Assembly: GCF_050296195.1 (NCBI RefSeq)
Contig: NZ_JBNKRB010000067.1
From: Gynuella sp050296195
GTDB lineage: Bacteria > Pseudomonadota > Gammaproteobacteria > Pseudomonadales > Natronospirillaceae
DNA: 64,000 bases
Reading direction: 5' to 3' (one strand)
In this document: piece by piece, positions 12,001-18,539 of the stretch
Position numbering within the stretch: the first letter of the stretch is position 1
Layout: each line of letters begins with the position of its first letter
Program-made: the position numbers and the translations under genes
Notes under the pieces: model-generated
The model's input: only the letters and a program-made list of their open reading frames with translations
Told to the model about the DNA's origin: nothing
Databases searched by the model: none

Positions 12001-12941
12001 CCGCATTTGCCGAATTCACACCAGCCAGGCAGTTCTGCGCCATCGGTTCGGTTAAAAGCAATATCGGTCATACTGCTGCGGCTTCCGGTATCGCCGGGTT
12101 GCTGAAAGTGTTATTGGCCATGCAGCACCGGCAATTACCGCCGTCGCTGCATTTGCAGCAGGAAAACCCGTATATCCGCTTTGCCGAAACGCCTTTTTAT
12201 CCGGTGAAAACCCCGCAGCCCTGGTCTTCCGTCAATGGTCAGCCGTTGCGCGCTGCGATCAGTGCGTTCGGTTTTTCCGGTACCAACGCTCATTTGGTGC
12301 TGGAACAGGCACCGGCTGATTCTGACCTGTCACTCGCAGAGCAGACTCTGGACGGACCGCAGGCAATTGTGTTGTCGGCGAAAACCAAGGCCCAACTCAA
12401 TGCCACGGTTGAAGCCCTGCGACAATGGCTGGCCGACGCCGATGCGCCGCTGACCCGGATAGCTGCCACCCTGCAATTGGGACGCACGCCATTTCGCGAG
12501 CGCCTGGCGATGGTGGTGAGCACAACAGAGCAGCTCAAGGTGGAACTGGATCGATATCTCAGCAGCGGACACGTGCAGTATCTCGGTCAGCAGCAACGTG
12601 AACACCAAAAACAGCCGCCACTGCGTTTATCCGGTTCAACCGCCCGTTCAATGGAGGACGCGGTGGTGAACTGGGTGAGTGGCCGGTCGGTTGCGTGGGA
12701 GGATCTGTACCCTTGCGGCATTCGCAAAATCCCACTGCCGGGACATCCATTCAAACGCAAATCCTACTGGGTCGACGCAGGGTCCGCTGACCAGCCTGAA
12801 GACTTCAAACCGCTGTCGGCGGCGCAATACGCCAGCGAGCCTGATGCTGACCTCCGGGCCCAGCAGAGCACACAAATAACATCAGAACTGAGCCGTTATT
12901 CGCGAATACTCAGATCAACGCTGACCGAGGAGCAAGCATGA
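3..12941 (+). CDS. trans-AT polyketide synthase, four KS modules (5' end outside window)
   Basis: The frame is open from base 3 with no stop, so the start lies to the left. Domains by nucleotide position: C-terminal tail of a C-methyltransferase (3-150, alignable with the tail of the cMT below); ACP (serine codon 378-380, GIDS motif); KS1 (669-1956, Cys codon 1134-1136, HGTGT and NIGH present); C-methyltransferase (2420-3420, ILEIGAGTG and AANVLHAT); ACP (Ser 3606-3608); KS2 (3873-5150, Cys 4383-4385, HGTGT replaced by AASGS); a second, different SAM methyltransferase (5730-6540, VLDFGCGHG), probably O-methylating; two near-identical ACPs (Ser 6840-6842 and 7125-7127); KS3 (7362-8610, complete triad); ketoreductase (9200-10560, TGGxGGLG 9867-9890, Tyr 10293-10295); ACP (Ser 10767-10769); KS4 (11037-12310, complete triad). 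There is no AT, DH, ER or TE. Each KS is followed only by the short linker ending in a GYPF- or GHPF-like motif, so malonyl units must be loaded by a separate AT. KS4 has no carrier in this protein; the ACP opens the next gene. The family assignment is secure; the product is unknown. Confidence 0.96.
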   Translation, partial: RLTGSPFLLPARWLALLEAEGFAAQAVIQDGHNGGQQIFAAISDGVVRQHKAFESEPLLVASPRPAVVTERSEPVLVDNNTAVTQDPSDLEAQAVAYVKQLLCPILKLSADQLDARKPLQSYGIDSILVVQLTEQLREIFPAVSTTLFFEQKNLQGVARALLADHRDILLARLPQPVAAPASSAATVTPKATTDAAAPRDLDHGPAGATVEEGPLATARRDTDIAIIGISGRFPEADNVQQFWRNLTGARNCIREIPSQRWDWRQSFDPEKAQPGCSYSRWGGFVSDVDQFDPLFFRISPLEAENIDPQERLFLQTAHACIEDAGYSPASLSETRRVGVFAGVMNQTYGNEATHWSVANRVSYSLDFQGPSLAVDTACASSLTALHLAVESLNTGSCECAIAGGVNLVLSSQHYIGLSQMGVLATDDRCKSFAANADGFVDSEAVVALLLKPLSRAEADGDAIYAVIKGTAINAGGHTHGYSVPNPQAQQAVVVAALQRAGLDPRTLSYIEAHGTGTALGDPVEIAALSKAFAQLLAMSSETIENASADEQRCAIGSVKSNIGHAESAAGLVGLVKVLMQLQHAQLAPTLHAQTLNPEIRLAQSPFALQHQLAPWQRPRLFINGVAREVTRRAGVSSFGAGGANAHVVVEEYIDERPVGQFHGSVLLPLSAMDEERLHDYLQRLQDFITTADPELSLASLAWTLQTGRTPLSCRLLICVDNVVELRQKLDELTVGHTTIAGVFRGNTTIPAADFSDPQLRQLVQQWLSGEDVDWSTLYHTRPPKRLHAPGYPFARERYWRQTEANPVDAVSEHVGDHFEHYLISALAEAVEPYRQHPQRLSELYQRWLATSLDILQQHAGPTLSAGELWQRYSQQWLADPELASRARLAHACVTQLADVLCGQRPATEVLFPEGSMALVEAIYQGYPEADRYQQILATAVAEFVRQRRQQSPTATIRILEIGAGTGATTAAVLKHLSAMDQPVTEYCYSDLSISFLNHAREKFASQHPFLTTQIIDIEKPLAMQGVPGRHYDCVIAANVLHATHDIRATLKNVRQAMTDDGLLALNELNSRSLLAHLSFGLLEGWWRYRDPELRIPGTPAISPQRWQSLLLECGFASPEFPAAGLHDGDQQIIVSRLGAGAKIFADPHPRLEPTAVSLSPLNQNSLRSGLEQRLKALIAGVIKLSPARMTVETTFDEYGIDSIVINQINRALKQHVDEVPNTLLFEYNTIARLAGWFIDQHPQASARWCGINEPETTIAAAVPDVTATITDVAEEWSAKGNDTALTADESAIAIIGLSCRYPQAGNSEEFWRLLSQGDCAVSAIPEDRWDWRDWYEADPDNVIGRQRTYSKWGAFIHDCYDFDPLFFNIPPREAADIDPQERLFLQQSWWALEDAGYDPVRFSPSQREHTGVFAGITKQGYQLYTLNGGRELPNTSFASVANRVSYHLDLRGPSKAIDTMCSSSLVALHEACDYLRHGGGQLAIAGGVNLYLHPLNYVTLARNQVLADSDFSLFTPAGRGFVPGEGCGAVVLKPYQAAVADGDDVYAIIRASAVNHNGRTNAYMASNPERQAQVIRTALQQAQLEPADIDYVEVAASGSEVGDSIELRALSKVFGGLDAKTGRQRFGSLKGNIGHSEAASGIAQLSKVLLSMRHERLVATPTRGQLSNELPWSSLPLRLQTETAPWQQATDDAGQRPRRAGISAVGGGGVNAHVIVEQPGLQASLNAPQPVVFVLSAKNAEVLQELAITWVSYLDRHLEQQQPLDLVRIAWTLQQGRAEMPVRLALVCDTPQQLRDELQTWLENPEASACVTADTGRLNVGAGASAAIEAALAQRSLHGLADMWVQGESIRWPALYSAPVTRLTGLPLYPFARQYCRSSVSMVQSVSTLEQPVFDANPQPDPVSRTFENKAAEFYTVVAHEYANDDIEEYLTLCPFPQREPGFSMTAYFSDQDFHHRWQSYVLSKQIELRQVLFFKEPLNCMQRVLDFGCGHGADVIQLAEMFPNLHSHGFTITEDQARLGNQRINSRQLTSRARIFHKDSGKDAFPDRYDLIFGIEVSFHIRNKEGLFGNIQSALKEGGRVLLMDYIANLSGAIVDPAVEISIPTREQWPELLARHALRIDELIDVSPEIGNFVYDPDCDKNTAHLDKVAQDSFRNFTNQAISLERGWVSYVLLKLSKDSRMSVDQLLALNTARLASAIPYRQALEEMQTYDARLIYPRAKTDPSVIPVCEPETAATVVESGVSQAEVTECLATIFTELLGYQRDDVIRLPFSELGISSINAVELLERINTTFALTLPTSVVFESENLQALATMISERLAQHRPVSPASAATAAVSGISKTDVAERLTTIFIDLLGYQRDDIIRLPFSELGISSINAVELLERINTAFALTLPTSVVFESENLQALATMISERLAQRQPVDRLPKQQQPDISTAPTPSVRPSAAVSAHHYDDEAIAVIGLACRCAGADDAEAFWQLVSEGHVSTQDIHRADWLRFFEQHSEQTVPAHYGYMDSGESFDPAFFGISPKEAQAMHVSQRVLLETGYHALEDAGCAPGSLKEQHVGVFVGVMNNVVSPSDDFSHYAMLGGENSILSSRLAFFLNLKGPALTVNTACSSSMVALDIACQHLRGRSVSMALAGGVSVYDSPAHFVSMSNIGMLSPTGRCRPFDADADGTVVGDGVGMLVLKRVSDAERDGDRIYAVIKASGTNQDGRTSGITVPSFSAQSQLEKAVYQRAGIDVEDIQYVETHGTGTHLGDPIEIHALNDAFRQFTPRRNFCALGALKANIGHAAAAAGVLGVIKVLLAMQHGRLPPMAHYRRSNAEIDFDQSPFYVPCEAQEWPLNRHGRRLAVVSAFGFSGTNAHMVLESAGTTIAGDAQPDGPYPILLSARTEKQLREAARRLAAHVNRYHPPLAAVAHTLQTGRDHWPERLGLMVNSEQELLAQLQQFCDETNSSGIGHRGRAGAPSALMTMMQQDDEFDSMLARWVSQRRYDRLLELWIGGEDICWEALHRDHAPVRISLPGYPFDRQWRAADRTVPSISTRVAQESQVSKPESVSTAGPISTFVEQWQPAALQTGGYEPKVLLCLLSQPEHQRLVTQALKRMWPDCELSFVSQGPGGIDRHQPESFSEAFARLAGQNKRVDTVLYLWPLEDRDCIEDLTLPMQLIQGILAAGFKPERIVCAGPFIDSRQRCLVESWLGIERSLAQAVSGVQFATLYQPLSSDQRHSQSQPDMDAWITLMLAELQAENLDSCLYQHQQRFVLNRQPVTLPPVNLNGSMIRTGGCYLITGGNGGLGMIFAEFLAQQYHARLVLIGRRPSGTHQAESLQRLHALGGEAIYLSADVSNREAMDAAIQSAKARFGDIHGVIHAAGVENPGTLLSTTLPQIRATLSPKVTGTQVLDELLQEEALDFCCYFASSSALLGDFGSCDYAVGNRYQTAYAEYRNEQVRLGLRHGKTVAINWPLWQDGGMFPEQQAQLELYLKTSGLRCLNRDEGLQIFEQLLQQTEQQQPAPHCLVLAKALPSSAVQSPVIIPQPQRREVQEPTIAADPSLHEQVSADLQNQIGELLGFESGQLTEDSLLADLGFDSISLVNLSRQLSDHYQLNITPATFFRHASLASLIEYFVTEHHDAMVRCYTRTPVTVPAAATVTATNTEFATAAATDDVSRPGSQVRSAIQEIAIIGISGRFPGARDVDEFWKLLIEGRDCVAPIPPQRWNAQDYYDPTPGKEGKSCSKWAGLLSDVDQFDAGFFGLLPAEAEMMDPQHRLILEESWRALENAGCSREYMAGRQCGVFVGAAGMNEYNGLLKQAGMVNAFSLLGNSSAMLPTRISYFLNLKGPAMLIDTACSSSLVAVHQACQSIRNGDSEMALAGGVSLLLTPEPYLWASSAGMMSPTGRCRVFDQSADGVVWGEAAAMIVLKDLNQARRDGDYIHGVIKGSLINQDGQSNGITAPNGEAQTALERELYQQLAINPETISYVEAHGTGTRLGDPVEVEALTAAFAEFTPARQFCAIGSVKSNIGHTAAASGIAGLLKVLLAMQHRQLPPSLHLQQENPYIRFAETPFYPVKTPQPWSSVNGQPLRAAISAFGFSGTNAHLVLEQAPADSDLSLAEQTLDGPQAIVLSAKTKAQLNATVEALRQWLADADAPLTRIAATLQLGRTPFRERLAMVVSTTEQLKVELDRYLSSGHVQYLGQQQREHQKQPPLRLSGSTARSMEDAVVNWVSGRSVAWEDLYPCGIRKIPLPGHPFKRKSYWVDAGSADQPEDFKPLSAAQYASEPDADLRAQQSTQITSELSRYSRILRSTLTEEQA
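6744..7255 (+). repeat. tandem duplicated acyl carrier protein domains
   Basis: Two ACP-coding units lie 285 bases (95 codons) apart within the KS2 module of the polyketide synthase. They are nearly identical in protein from the first helix to the end of the domain, differing at only a few residues (for example T/I before ELLG or DLLG, and NTT/NTA). Both carry GISS rather than the usual GxDS at the phosphopantetheine site, the second serine being the attachment residue. Their silent differences show that the copies have begun to diverge. In trans-AT synthases tandem ACPs commonly raise throughput or dock a trans-acting enzyme. The conserved tryptophan associated with beta-branching ACPs is not seen. 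Confidence 0.9.
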
Positions 12942-15900
12942 ATATGAACGTGAGCGGATTTGAACACACAGCCATGGAGTGGGTCGCAGAAATGTTGGGG
13001 ATGGAGGTTGAGGAGTTAACCCTGGATCTGCACCTCGACGCTGATCTGGCGTTGGATTCGATCAAGATGATGGCCTTAATGAGCCATTTATCCAAACGGA
13101 TGGCCGCCCATGGCACGCCGATGGAAGGTGAGGCGGTCATGCCGCAGTTTATGGTGCAGTCTCAGACGATTGGCGATGTGATCCGTTTTCTCCAGGCTCA
13201 GGCAGGGTTAACCGATGACGAAGCGGCAACGCCTGAAATCGAGCACCCGGCTGCAAGTGCCGTATCTGAAACAGCCGAAGACGAGCCACTGGATATACTG
13301 TATTCGCAATATCTGTTTGTCGTCAGTCGCTACGTGGCCGCCGCCAGTGCCCTGTGCCATACCGTTCGATTGCGAGGATCGTTGGATATCCAGCGGGCGC
13401 AGGACTGTTGGCAGACGTTGATCATGCGACACCCGGTGCTGCGCGGTTATTTCAGTGTGCCGGCCGGGGCACACCGGTTGGCCGATTATCGCTTCCTGTT
13501 GCGTGCCGACGCTCAGGTGCCCGCGATCAAGGTCACCGACCTTCGTCATCTCGACCAGCAGCGGAAGGAGCACCACTGTGAACAGGTGTTTGAACACTGG
13601 ATCAATCATCGCTGGGACATCCGTGAGTGGCCCCTGCATGCGTTTTCGGTATTGCAATTGGATGATGACTGCTTTGAATTAGTGCTGGCCAGTGACCACG
13701 CGATTTCCGATGGTCTTGGCAACCAGCAGATGATGCGCGAGTTTTTGTTGTTGTATCAGGCCCATGAGAATGGCCAGGAACCCGAGCTGCCGCCGGCCAC
13801 TACGGCAGACGCATATCGTGTCATGGTGCAGCGCCTGAACAGCTACGATGATGCGGATGAACGGCAATGGCTGAACCAGTATCTGCAACAGCAGGGGCGT
13901 GACGTGTTTTTCTGGAACCCCGGGCAACGACCGCTTCCGGATAAAGACGGACGTTTTCGCAACCGGGCATATCAGCTTTCCGCCACCGAAACAGAAGCGC
14001 TGCAGCAACAGGTCGCGCGCTGGCGGGTGCCGGTGAATGCTATTCTGGTGACAGCGTTACTTAGAACATTGGTGAGGCTGGGCCCTGAATACCCTCGCTA
14101 CATCATCCAGATTCCCACCAGTGGCAAAGTCTACCCGGATGCCGATGCATCCGGAATGCTGGGGCCATTTGCCCAGAATATGGCGCTGAGTTTTGCTGCG
14201 CCCAAGGCCGGGGAGAGTTTCAGACAGCAGCTCGAACAAGTGCAGCAGACTCTGCAATCGGCGCTGATGCAGGGAGTGGATCGAGCGCAGACCCGACAAC
14301 TGGGATTGGTACTGAAAGACCAGCTGGAGTTTGAAGGTGATCAGCTGCCTCCGTGGTTGAGCCAGATGCTGAGCCAGGGGGTGAAGTCCAATCTGTATAT
14401 GCCTTATACCGGCCATAGCCATATTGAGCGCCAGTACGGCTCATTGACCATCGATGACTATCGTGCCGGTACCTATAACAAGGCCGGTACCATCGATCTG
14501 CAACAGGAAGTGTTTGGCCGGTGCCTGCGGGTGTTTGTGAATTTTGACAGTGATTTTTTTGATCAGTCCAGTATTGAGTGTCTGGCGGACACCTACCTGA
14601 ATGAGTTACGCGACTGTGTGTCGCTCCTGAACGGTCACGCGTCAGTGGATGCCGTGTTGAAGTCGACGAATGGACCGATCATCGATGAATCGCTGGTACA
14701 GCATATTCGCCAGCTGGCTAGCGACATATTACAACACCCCCTCGCTGCAGAAGATTGCCAGCGCGATCTGGAAGGTGATCTGGGGATCGATTCCCTCGAA
14801 CGGGTGCGCATCATCACCCGCTTGATCCAGCATTATCAGCAACGCGTGGACCGCCGGCAGTTGTTCGAAGCTCGCAGCATCACGGAGATGGCGCGTGCCA
14901 TTGGCTCATCGGCGCCGATTGAGACCACTTCATGTTCGGCTGAGCCAGACGTCATCATGCCCAGTGACGACATTGCGCCGATCCCGTATCTTCATTTTGT
15001 CGCTCAAGCCCGGCAAAACCCGGAGCAAATTGCCATCTCCGCCGCAACGACTCAGCTGAGTTACGGAGAACTCGATCAGCGTTCCAATCAGCTGGCGTGT
15101 TATCTGCGGGAACAAGGGGTTAGTGAAGGCAACCTGCTGGCGATTTTGTGCGATCGCGGTATCAACATGGTGATCAGTATGCTGGCGATACTGAAAACCG
15201 GCGCGGCCTATCTGCCCCTTGATGCTGGATTACCTGCAGCGCGCATCAAAGCGATGATGGAGCTGGGAGGAGCCGAATGGCTGCTGACGGAAGTGGCTGT
15301 GACCGACAAGCTGATTGCGGTGCTGACTGAGCAGGCGCATCCAAAGCAGATTGTGTATCTGGATGATTATGCCAGCATGCTGCCAATGTCTCTGGATATC
15401 CAAAGCACTCAGGTGACCCGCTCTGTATGGGGTGAATACAGTGATGAGGCACTGCCACTGAGTCATAATCCGGATGCACTGATGGCGGTGATGTTCACGT
15501 CCGGTTCCACCGGTACGCCAAAAGGTATTGCCACCACCCATCGCAGTTATATGAGCCGCTTGCGCTGGCATCAGCGAATGTTTCAGATTCGACCCGGAGA
15601 GCGGGTCTCGCAGAATACCTCTTGCAGTTTCGATATTTCCATTCGGGAAATCTTTTGGCCGCTGATGGTTGGGGCGACAGTATGCCCGGTGGATCGTGCT
15701 ATCGTCGCCAATCCCTGGCAACTGGCGGACTGGTTACAAGAACAGAAAATTCAGGTATTTCAGTTTGTGCCGTCATTGTTTACCGCGTTTGTTCAGGCAA
15801 TGACGAACGAATCATGGCAGTTTCCCGATCTGCGCTGGCTGTTGTTCAGCACCGAACCCTTATCAGCCAAACCGGTCAGGCAGTGGATTGACCGTTTTGG

Positions 15901-17917
15901 TATGCGCATTGGTATCGCCAATCAGTATGGTCCAAGCGAATGTGCCATTGAGGCCACCTGCCATGTGGTCGGGAACAGACCGGCAGACGATGAGCTGACC
16001 ATTCCAATAGGCAAAGCCATGGATGACGTACATATCTTGTTGCTCGATGAAAACGGTCAACGGCTTGGCACCGATGTCATGGGTGAGGTTTACATTGGTG
16101 GTGTGCAGGTGGCACAAGGTTATCTTGGCAACGAAGAAGCAACGAATGCTGCATTTGTCATGAATCCTTATTCGGATATTCCCGGTGATCGGCTTTACCG
16201 CACAGGCGATCTGGCGGTCATGAAAGCCGATGGCAATTTGCTGTTCCATGGCCGTCGGGATAACCAGATAAAAATTCGTGGTAACCGGGTTGAACTGGGT
16301 GAAGTGGAGGCGGTGCTGTTGAAAGACCGCTCGGTACAGGAAGCGGCGGTGATCGCTGTCGATCATGAGGCGCAGGATGGCACCAAACGATTGATTGCCT
16401 GGTTAAAAGGCGACGCTGAGCAGGAAAGCCAGATCCGGGCGCGGCTGGCACAGCTCCTGCCAAATTATATGCTGCCGCATCGGATTCTTTGGCTTGAGCG
16501 GTTGCCGCGTAATTACAATGGCAAAATAGAACGGCAGAAACTGCATGAGCAATATCAGCAGTGGCTGCAAAACGATGACCTACACGAACAGTTTGAACAG
16601 TTGCTGCCACTGGGACCGGGGCAACGCTGGTTGCTGAGTTATTTCGAAGAACCTTACCAATGGTGGGGACTGTCGCGTTATACCTTTAAAAAACCATTCT
16701 CGCCTTCGGCATTCAGCAAAAGTCTCAATCAACTGGTGAACCGACACGCCAGTTTACGCACGACCTTTGTCCGCTCTGAAAACGGAGAATGGCAACAAAA
16801 GATCCATCCGGTCAGTGCCGGTTTGAAACTGCACGCTGAGTTTCTCGATGGAACGCATCTGAGTGCGGAACAATTCCAGCAGACATTGCAGGCAAAATTT
16901 ACCACCTTCGCCCATGCCATGCGCATCGACTGCTGGCCACTAATGAAAGTCTGGGTGGTCAAACGTGCTGAGCATCGCCATGAAATTTGCATTGTTGCGC
17001 ATCATATGTTCGCCGACATGGTGTCCGGACAGATCATGTTCCAGCAACTGTGGCAGGATTATTCAAATCTGCTGGTTTCTGATTTGCCAGAACAGGGTGA
17101 CGAATATGCCGTGCCTGACTATGGCGATTTTGTGAATGAACTGAGCGAACGGGAACAGCAGGGCGCGATGAACCGGGATCTGCATTACTGGCAAACCAAT
17201 CTGACGCCGGTGTTGTCGTTTGCGGCGGACTATCCCGACGGTGATAACCGCGAGCAAAACACCACCATAGCCAGCTTTGTCCTCCCCAAAGAACATTCTG
17301 ATCAACTGTTACGACATGCCAGAAAAGTGTTTGGCGCGACGTTACATACGGTGTTGCTGGCGCAATGGTATCAACTGATGAGCCTTAGAACCGGACAGCA
17401 AAGAGTGATTCTCAGCCACAGAATGAATGGCCGGGATCTGGGTGAGACATCACTTCGGTTTGCTCAAAGTATTGGTAATTTTGCCGTCAACTTCCCGGTG
17501 GCTGTGGCATTACCCGAAAATGCCTCCTGGCAACAACAAGTGGAGGCGGTTCAAAGCGCATTCAGAGAACTACCTTCTGGAGGCGTCAGTTATGATTGGT
17601 TAGGTGGGAAACTGGCAGACGAATTGTATCCTGATAACAAACTGACACCACTGCGTATCAATTATCTCGGGCATACCGATGATCTGGATTCAGAGTTTTT
17701 TGAAATTGACTGGGATATTGCCAATCGCCGGTTTATGCCAGACCATCAAAAACGCACCACCGATATAGAAGTACTTATGTTCTTCAGAGACAAACAACTG
17801 CACTTGGACATAGATTACTCCCCGCAACGCTATCGTGACGAAACGATTCAGGCGTTGGCGGAAGGGTATTTTGAGCTTCTACGCCAGATGATGGAGAGTA
17901 CTGAGATAGCGGTTTGA
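12938..17917 (+). CDS. terminal PKS/NRPS protein, ACP-C-ACP-A-C
   Basis: A protein of 1659 residues. Its ATG overlaps the PKS stop as ATGA, behind a GAGGAG ribosome site. Domains: ACP (residues 1-85, Ser41 in LDSI), which completes the split module of KS4; condensation domain C1 (about 113-555) with DHAISDG at 253-259 (catalytic His254 kept, first His replaced by Asp); a second carrier (about 585-655, Ser619 in GIDSL); adenylation domain (about 680-1205) with core motifs FTSGSTGTPKG, YGPSE, YRTGDL and NGKIER; condensation domain C2 (about 1215-1655) with HHMFADM at 1355-1361, where the usual final Gly is Met. No carrier follows the A domain and there is no thioesterase or reductase. The residues I align to the ten-position specificity code read D-I-R-Q-L-S-Q-I-E-K, partly like glycine codes, which is weak support. 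The A domain may load the carrier upstream of it, and C2 could release the chain by amide or ester formation. The domain calls are firm; the roles are inferred. Confidence 0.93.
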   Translation: MNMNVSGFEHTAMEWVAEMLGMEVEELTLDLHLDADLALDSIKMMALMSHLSKRMAAHGTPMEGEAVMPQFMVQSQTIGDVIRFLQAQAGLTDDEAATPEIEHPAASAVSETAEDEPLDILYSQYLFVVSRYVAAASALCHTVRLRGSLDIQRAQDCWQTLIMRHPVLRGYFSVPAGAHRLADYRFLLRADAQVPAIKVTDLRHLDQQRKEHHCEQVFEHWINHRWDIREWPLHAFSVLQLDDDCFELVLASDHAISDGLGNQQMMREFLLLYQAHENGQEPELPPATTADAYRVMVQRLNSYDDADERQWLNQYLQQQGRDVFFWNPGQRPLPDKDGRFRNRAYQLSATETEALQQQVARWRVPVNAILVTALLRTLVRLGPEYPRYIIQIPTSGKVYPDADASGMLGPFAQNMALSFAAPKAGESFRQQLEQVQQTLQSALMQGVDRAQTRQLGLVLKDQLEFEGDQLPPWLSQMLSQGVKSNLYMPYTGHSHIERQYGSLTIDDYRAGTYNKAGTIDLQQEVFGRCLRVFVNFDSDFFDQSSIECLADTYLNELRDCVSLLNGHASVDAVLKSTNGPIIDESLVQHIRQLASDILQHPLAAEDCQRDLEGDLGIDSLERVRIITRLIQHYQQRVDRRQLFEARSITEMARAIGSSAPIETTSCSAEPDVIMPSDDIAPIPYLHFVAQARQNPEQIAISAATTQLSYGELDQRSNQLACYLREQGVSEGNLLAILCDRGINMVISMLAILKTGAAYLPLDAGLPAARIKAMMELGGAEWLLTEVAVTDKLIAVLTEQAHPKQIVYLDDYASMLPMSLDIQSTQVTRSVWGEYSDEALPLSHNPDALMAVMFTSGSTGTPKGIATTHRSYMSRLRWHQRMFQIRPGERVSQNTSCSFDISIREIFWPLMVGATVCPVDRAIVANPWQLADWLQEQKIQVFQFVPSLFTAFVQAMTNESWQFPDLRWLLFSTEPLSAKPVRQWIDRFGMRIGIANQYGPSECAIEATCHVVGNRPADDELTIPIGKAMDDVHILLLDENGQRLGTDVMGEVYIGGVQVAQGYLGNEEATNAAFVMNPYSDIPGDRLYRTGDLAVMKADGNLLFHGRRDNQIKIRGNRVELGEVEAVLLKDRSVQEAAVIAVDHEAQDGTKRLIAWLKGDAEQESQIRARLAQLLPNYMLPHRILWLERLPRNYNGKIERQKLHEQYQQWLQNDDLHEQFEQLLPLGPGQRWLLSYFEEPYQWWGLSRYTFKKPFSPSAFSKSLNQLVNRHASLRTTFVRSENGEWQQKIHPVSAGLKLHAEFLDGTHLSAEQFQQTLQAKFTTFAHAMRIDCWPLMKVWVVKRAEHRHEICIVAHHMFADMVSGQIMFQQLWQDYSNLLVSDLPEQGDEYAVPDYGDFVNELSEREQQGAMNRDLHYWQTNLTPVLSFAADYPDGDNREQNTTIASFVLPKEHSDQLLRHARKVFGATLHTVLLAQWYQLMSLRTGQQRVILSHRMNGRDLGETSLRFAQSIGNFAVNFPVAVALPENASWQQQVEAVQSAFRELPSGGVSYDWLGGKLADELYPDNKLTPLRINYLGHTDDLDSEFFEIDWDIANRRFMPDHQKRTTDIEVLMFFRDKQLHLDIDYSPQRYRDETIQALAEGYFELLRQMMESTEIAV

Positions 17918-17948
17918 AGAGTGGTGAAAAGGCCCGCGAAAAAAGTGA

Positions 17949-18323
17949 GTGGCATGGTCGGCGGGTGGTGGCCGTTGGTACAGTAAAACCTTGTTTCTGT
18001 TAAAACCGGGCGACCGCGTGTGGGTAAACATTCCTGGTACTGGATATGTTGGGGTGGCGAAAGTGACCGGTCATGCTGTGATAGCCGATGAGTTCATTAC
18101 TCCTGAGTTGCATCTGAAAGGCGAATATAAGCTTGCGTCAGACTATGGCGAGGATGAGGCTGAATGTTTTGTACCGGTTTCCTGGCTTCACCAGGCGCAG
18201 GAATCCCAGGCGATAAACGAGGTTGGGCTTTTTGGAAACCAGAACTCCGTAGTGAGACCTAGAACACCTAAGTGGGAGCACACAGTGAAGCGGTTAAAAG
18301 AGATTTGGACGATTGGCCATTAA
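17949..18323 (+). pseudogene. C-terminal remnant of a conserved protein of unknown function
   Basis: Begins 32 bases after the NRPS stop. The frame opens directly behind a TGA (17946-17948) and enters a conserved-looking domain at once (AGGGRWYS, LKPGDRVWVNIPGTGYVGV, FVPVSWL, GLFGNQNSV, PRTPKWEHTVKRLK). This pattern resembles the C-terminal domain of a family of larger prokaryotic proteins that I recall as nuclease-like, but I cannot name it with confidence. No ribosome site or plausible N-terminal part is visible, so the first part of the gene appears lost. I read it as a relic left where the biosynthetic cluster joins the rest of the chromosome. A short expressed protein from the GTG at 17949 cannot be excluded. 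Confidence 0.6.
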
Positions 18324-18390
18324 ACGTAATGGTGCCGTAGTTCGATAAGAATGGTTGCGGTTTCAGTACTGGCACGGGCTTTAAAATCTG

Positions 18391-18431
18391 CTCAATCCGG
18401 TCATTTTTGATGTATAAATGACCGGATTGAG
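18391..18431. repeat. perfect 16-bp inverted repeat with 9-base loop
   Basis: Left arm CTCAATCCGGTCATTT (18391-18406) and its exact complement at 18416-18431. It lies between the 3' ends of the remnant gene on the plus strand and the VIT/VWA gene on the minus strand, where a two-way terminator would be expected. Neither side has a long T run, so it may instead be a protein-binding palindrome, a REP-like element or a recombination scar. Confidence 0.75.
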
Positions 18432-18539
18432 TTAGGGCTATAGCCAGCAATATGGCTCCAATCCATTCCTAGTGATTGCGGCGAACATTGCTGTTTTGAG
18501 CTGGCTTCCTTGCCAATATTATTCCAGGTTTTCCGATAT

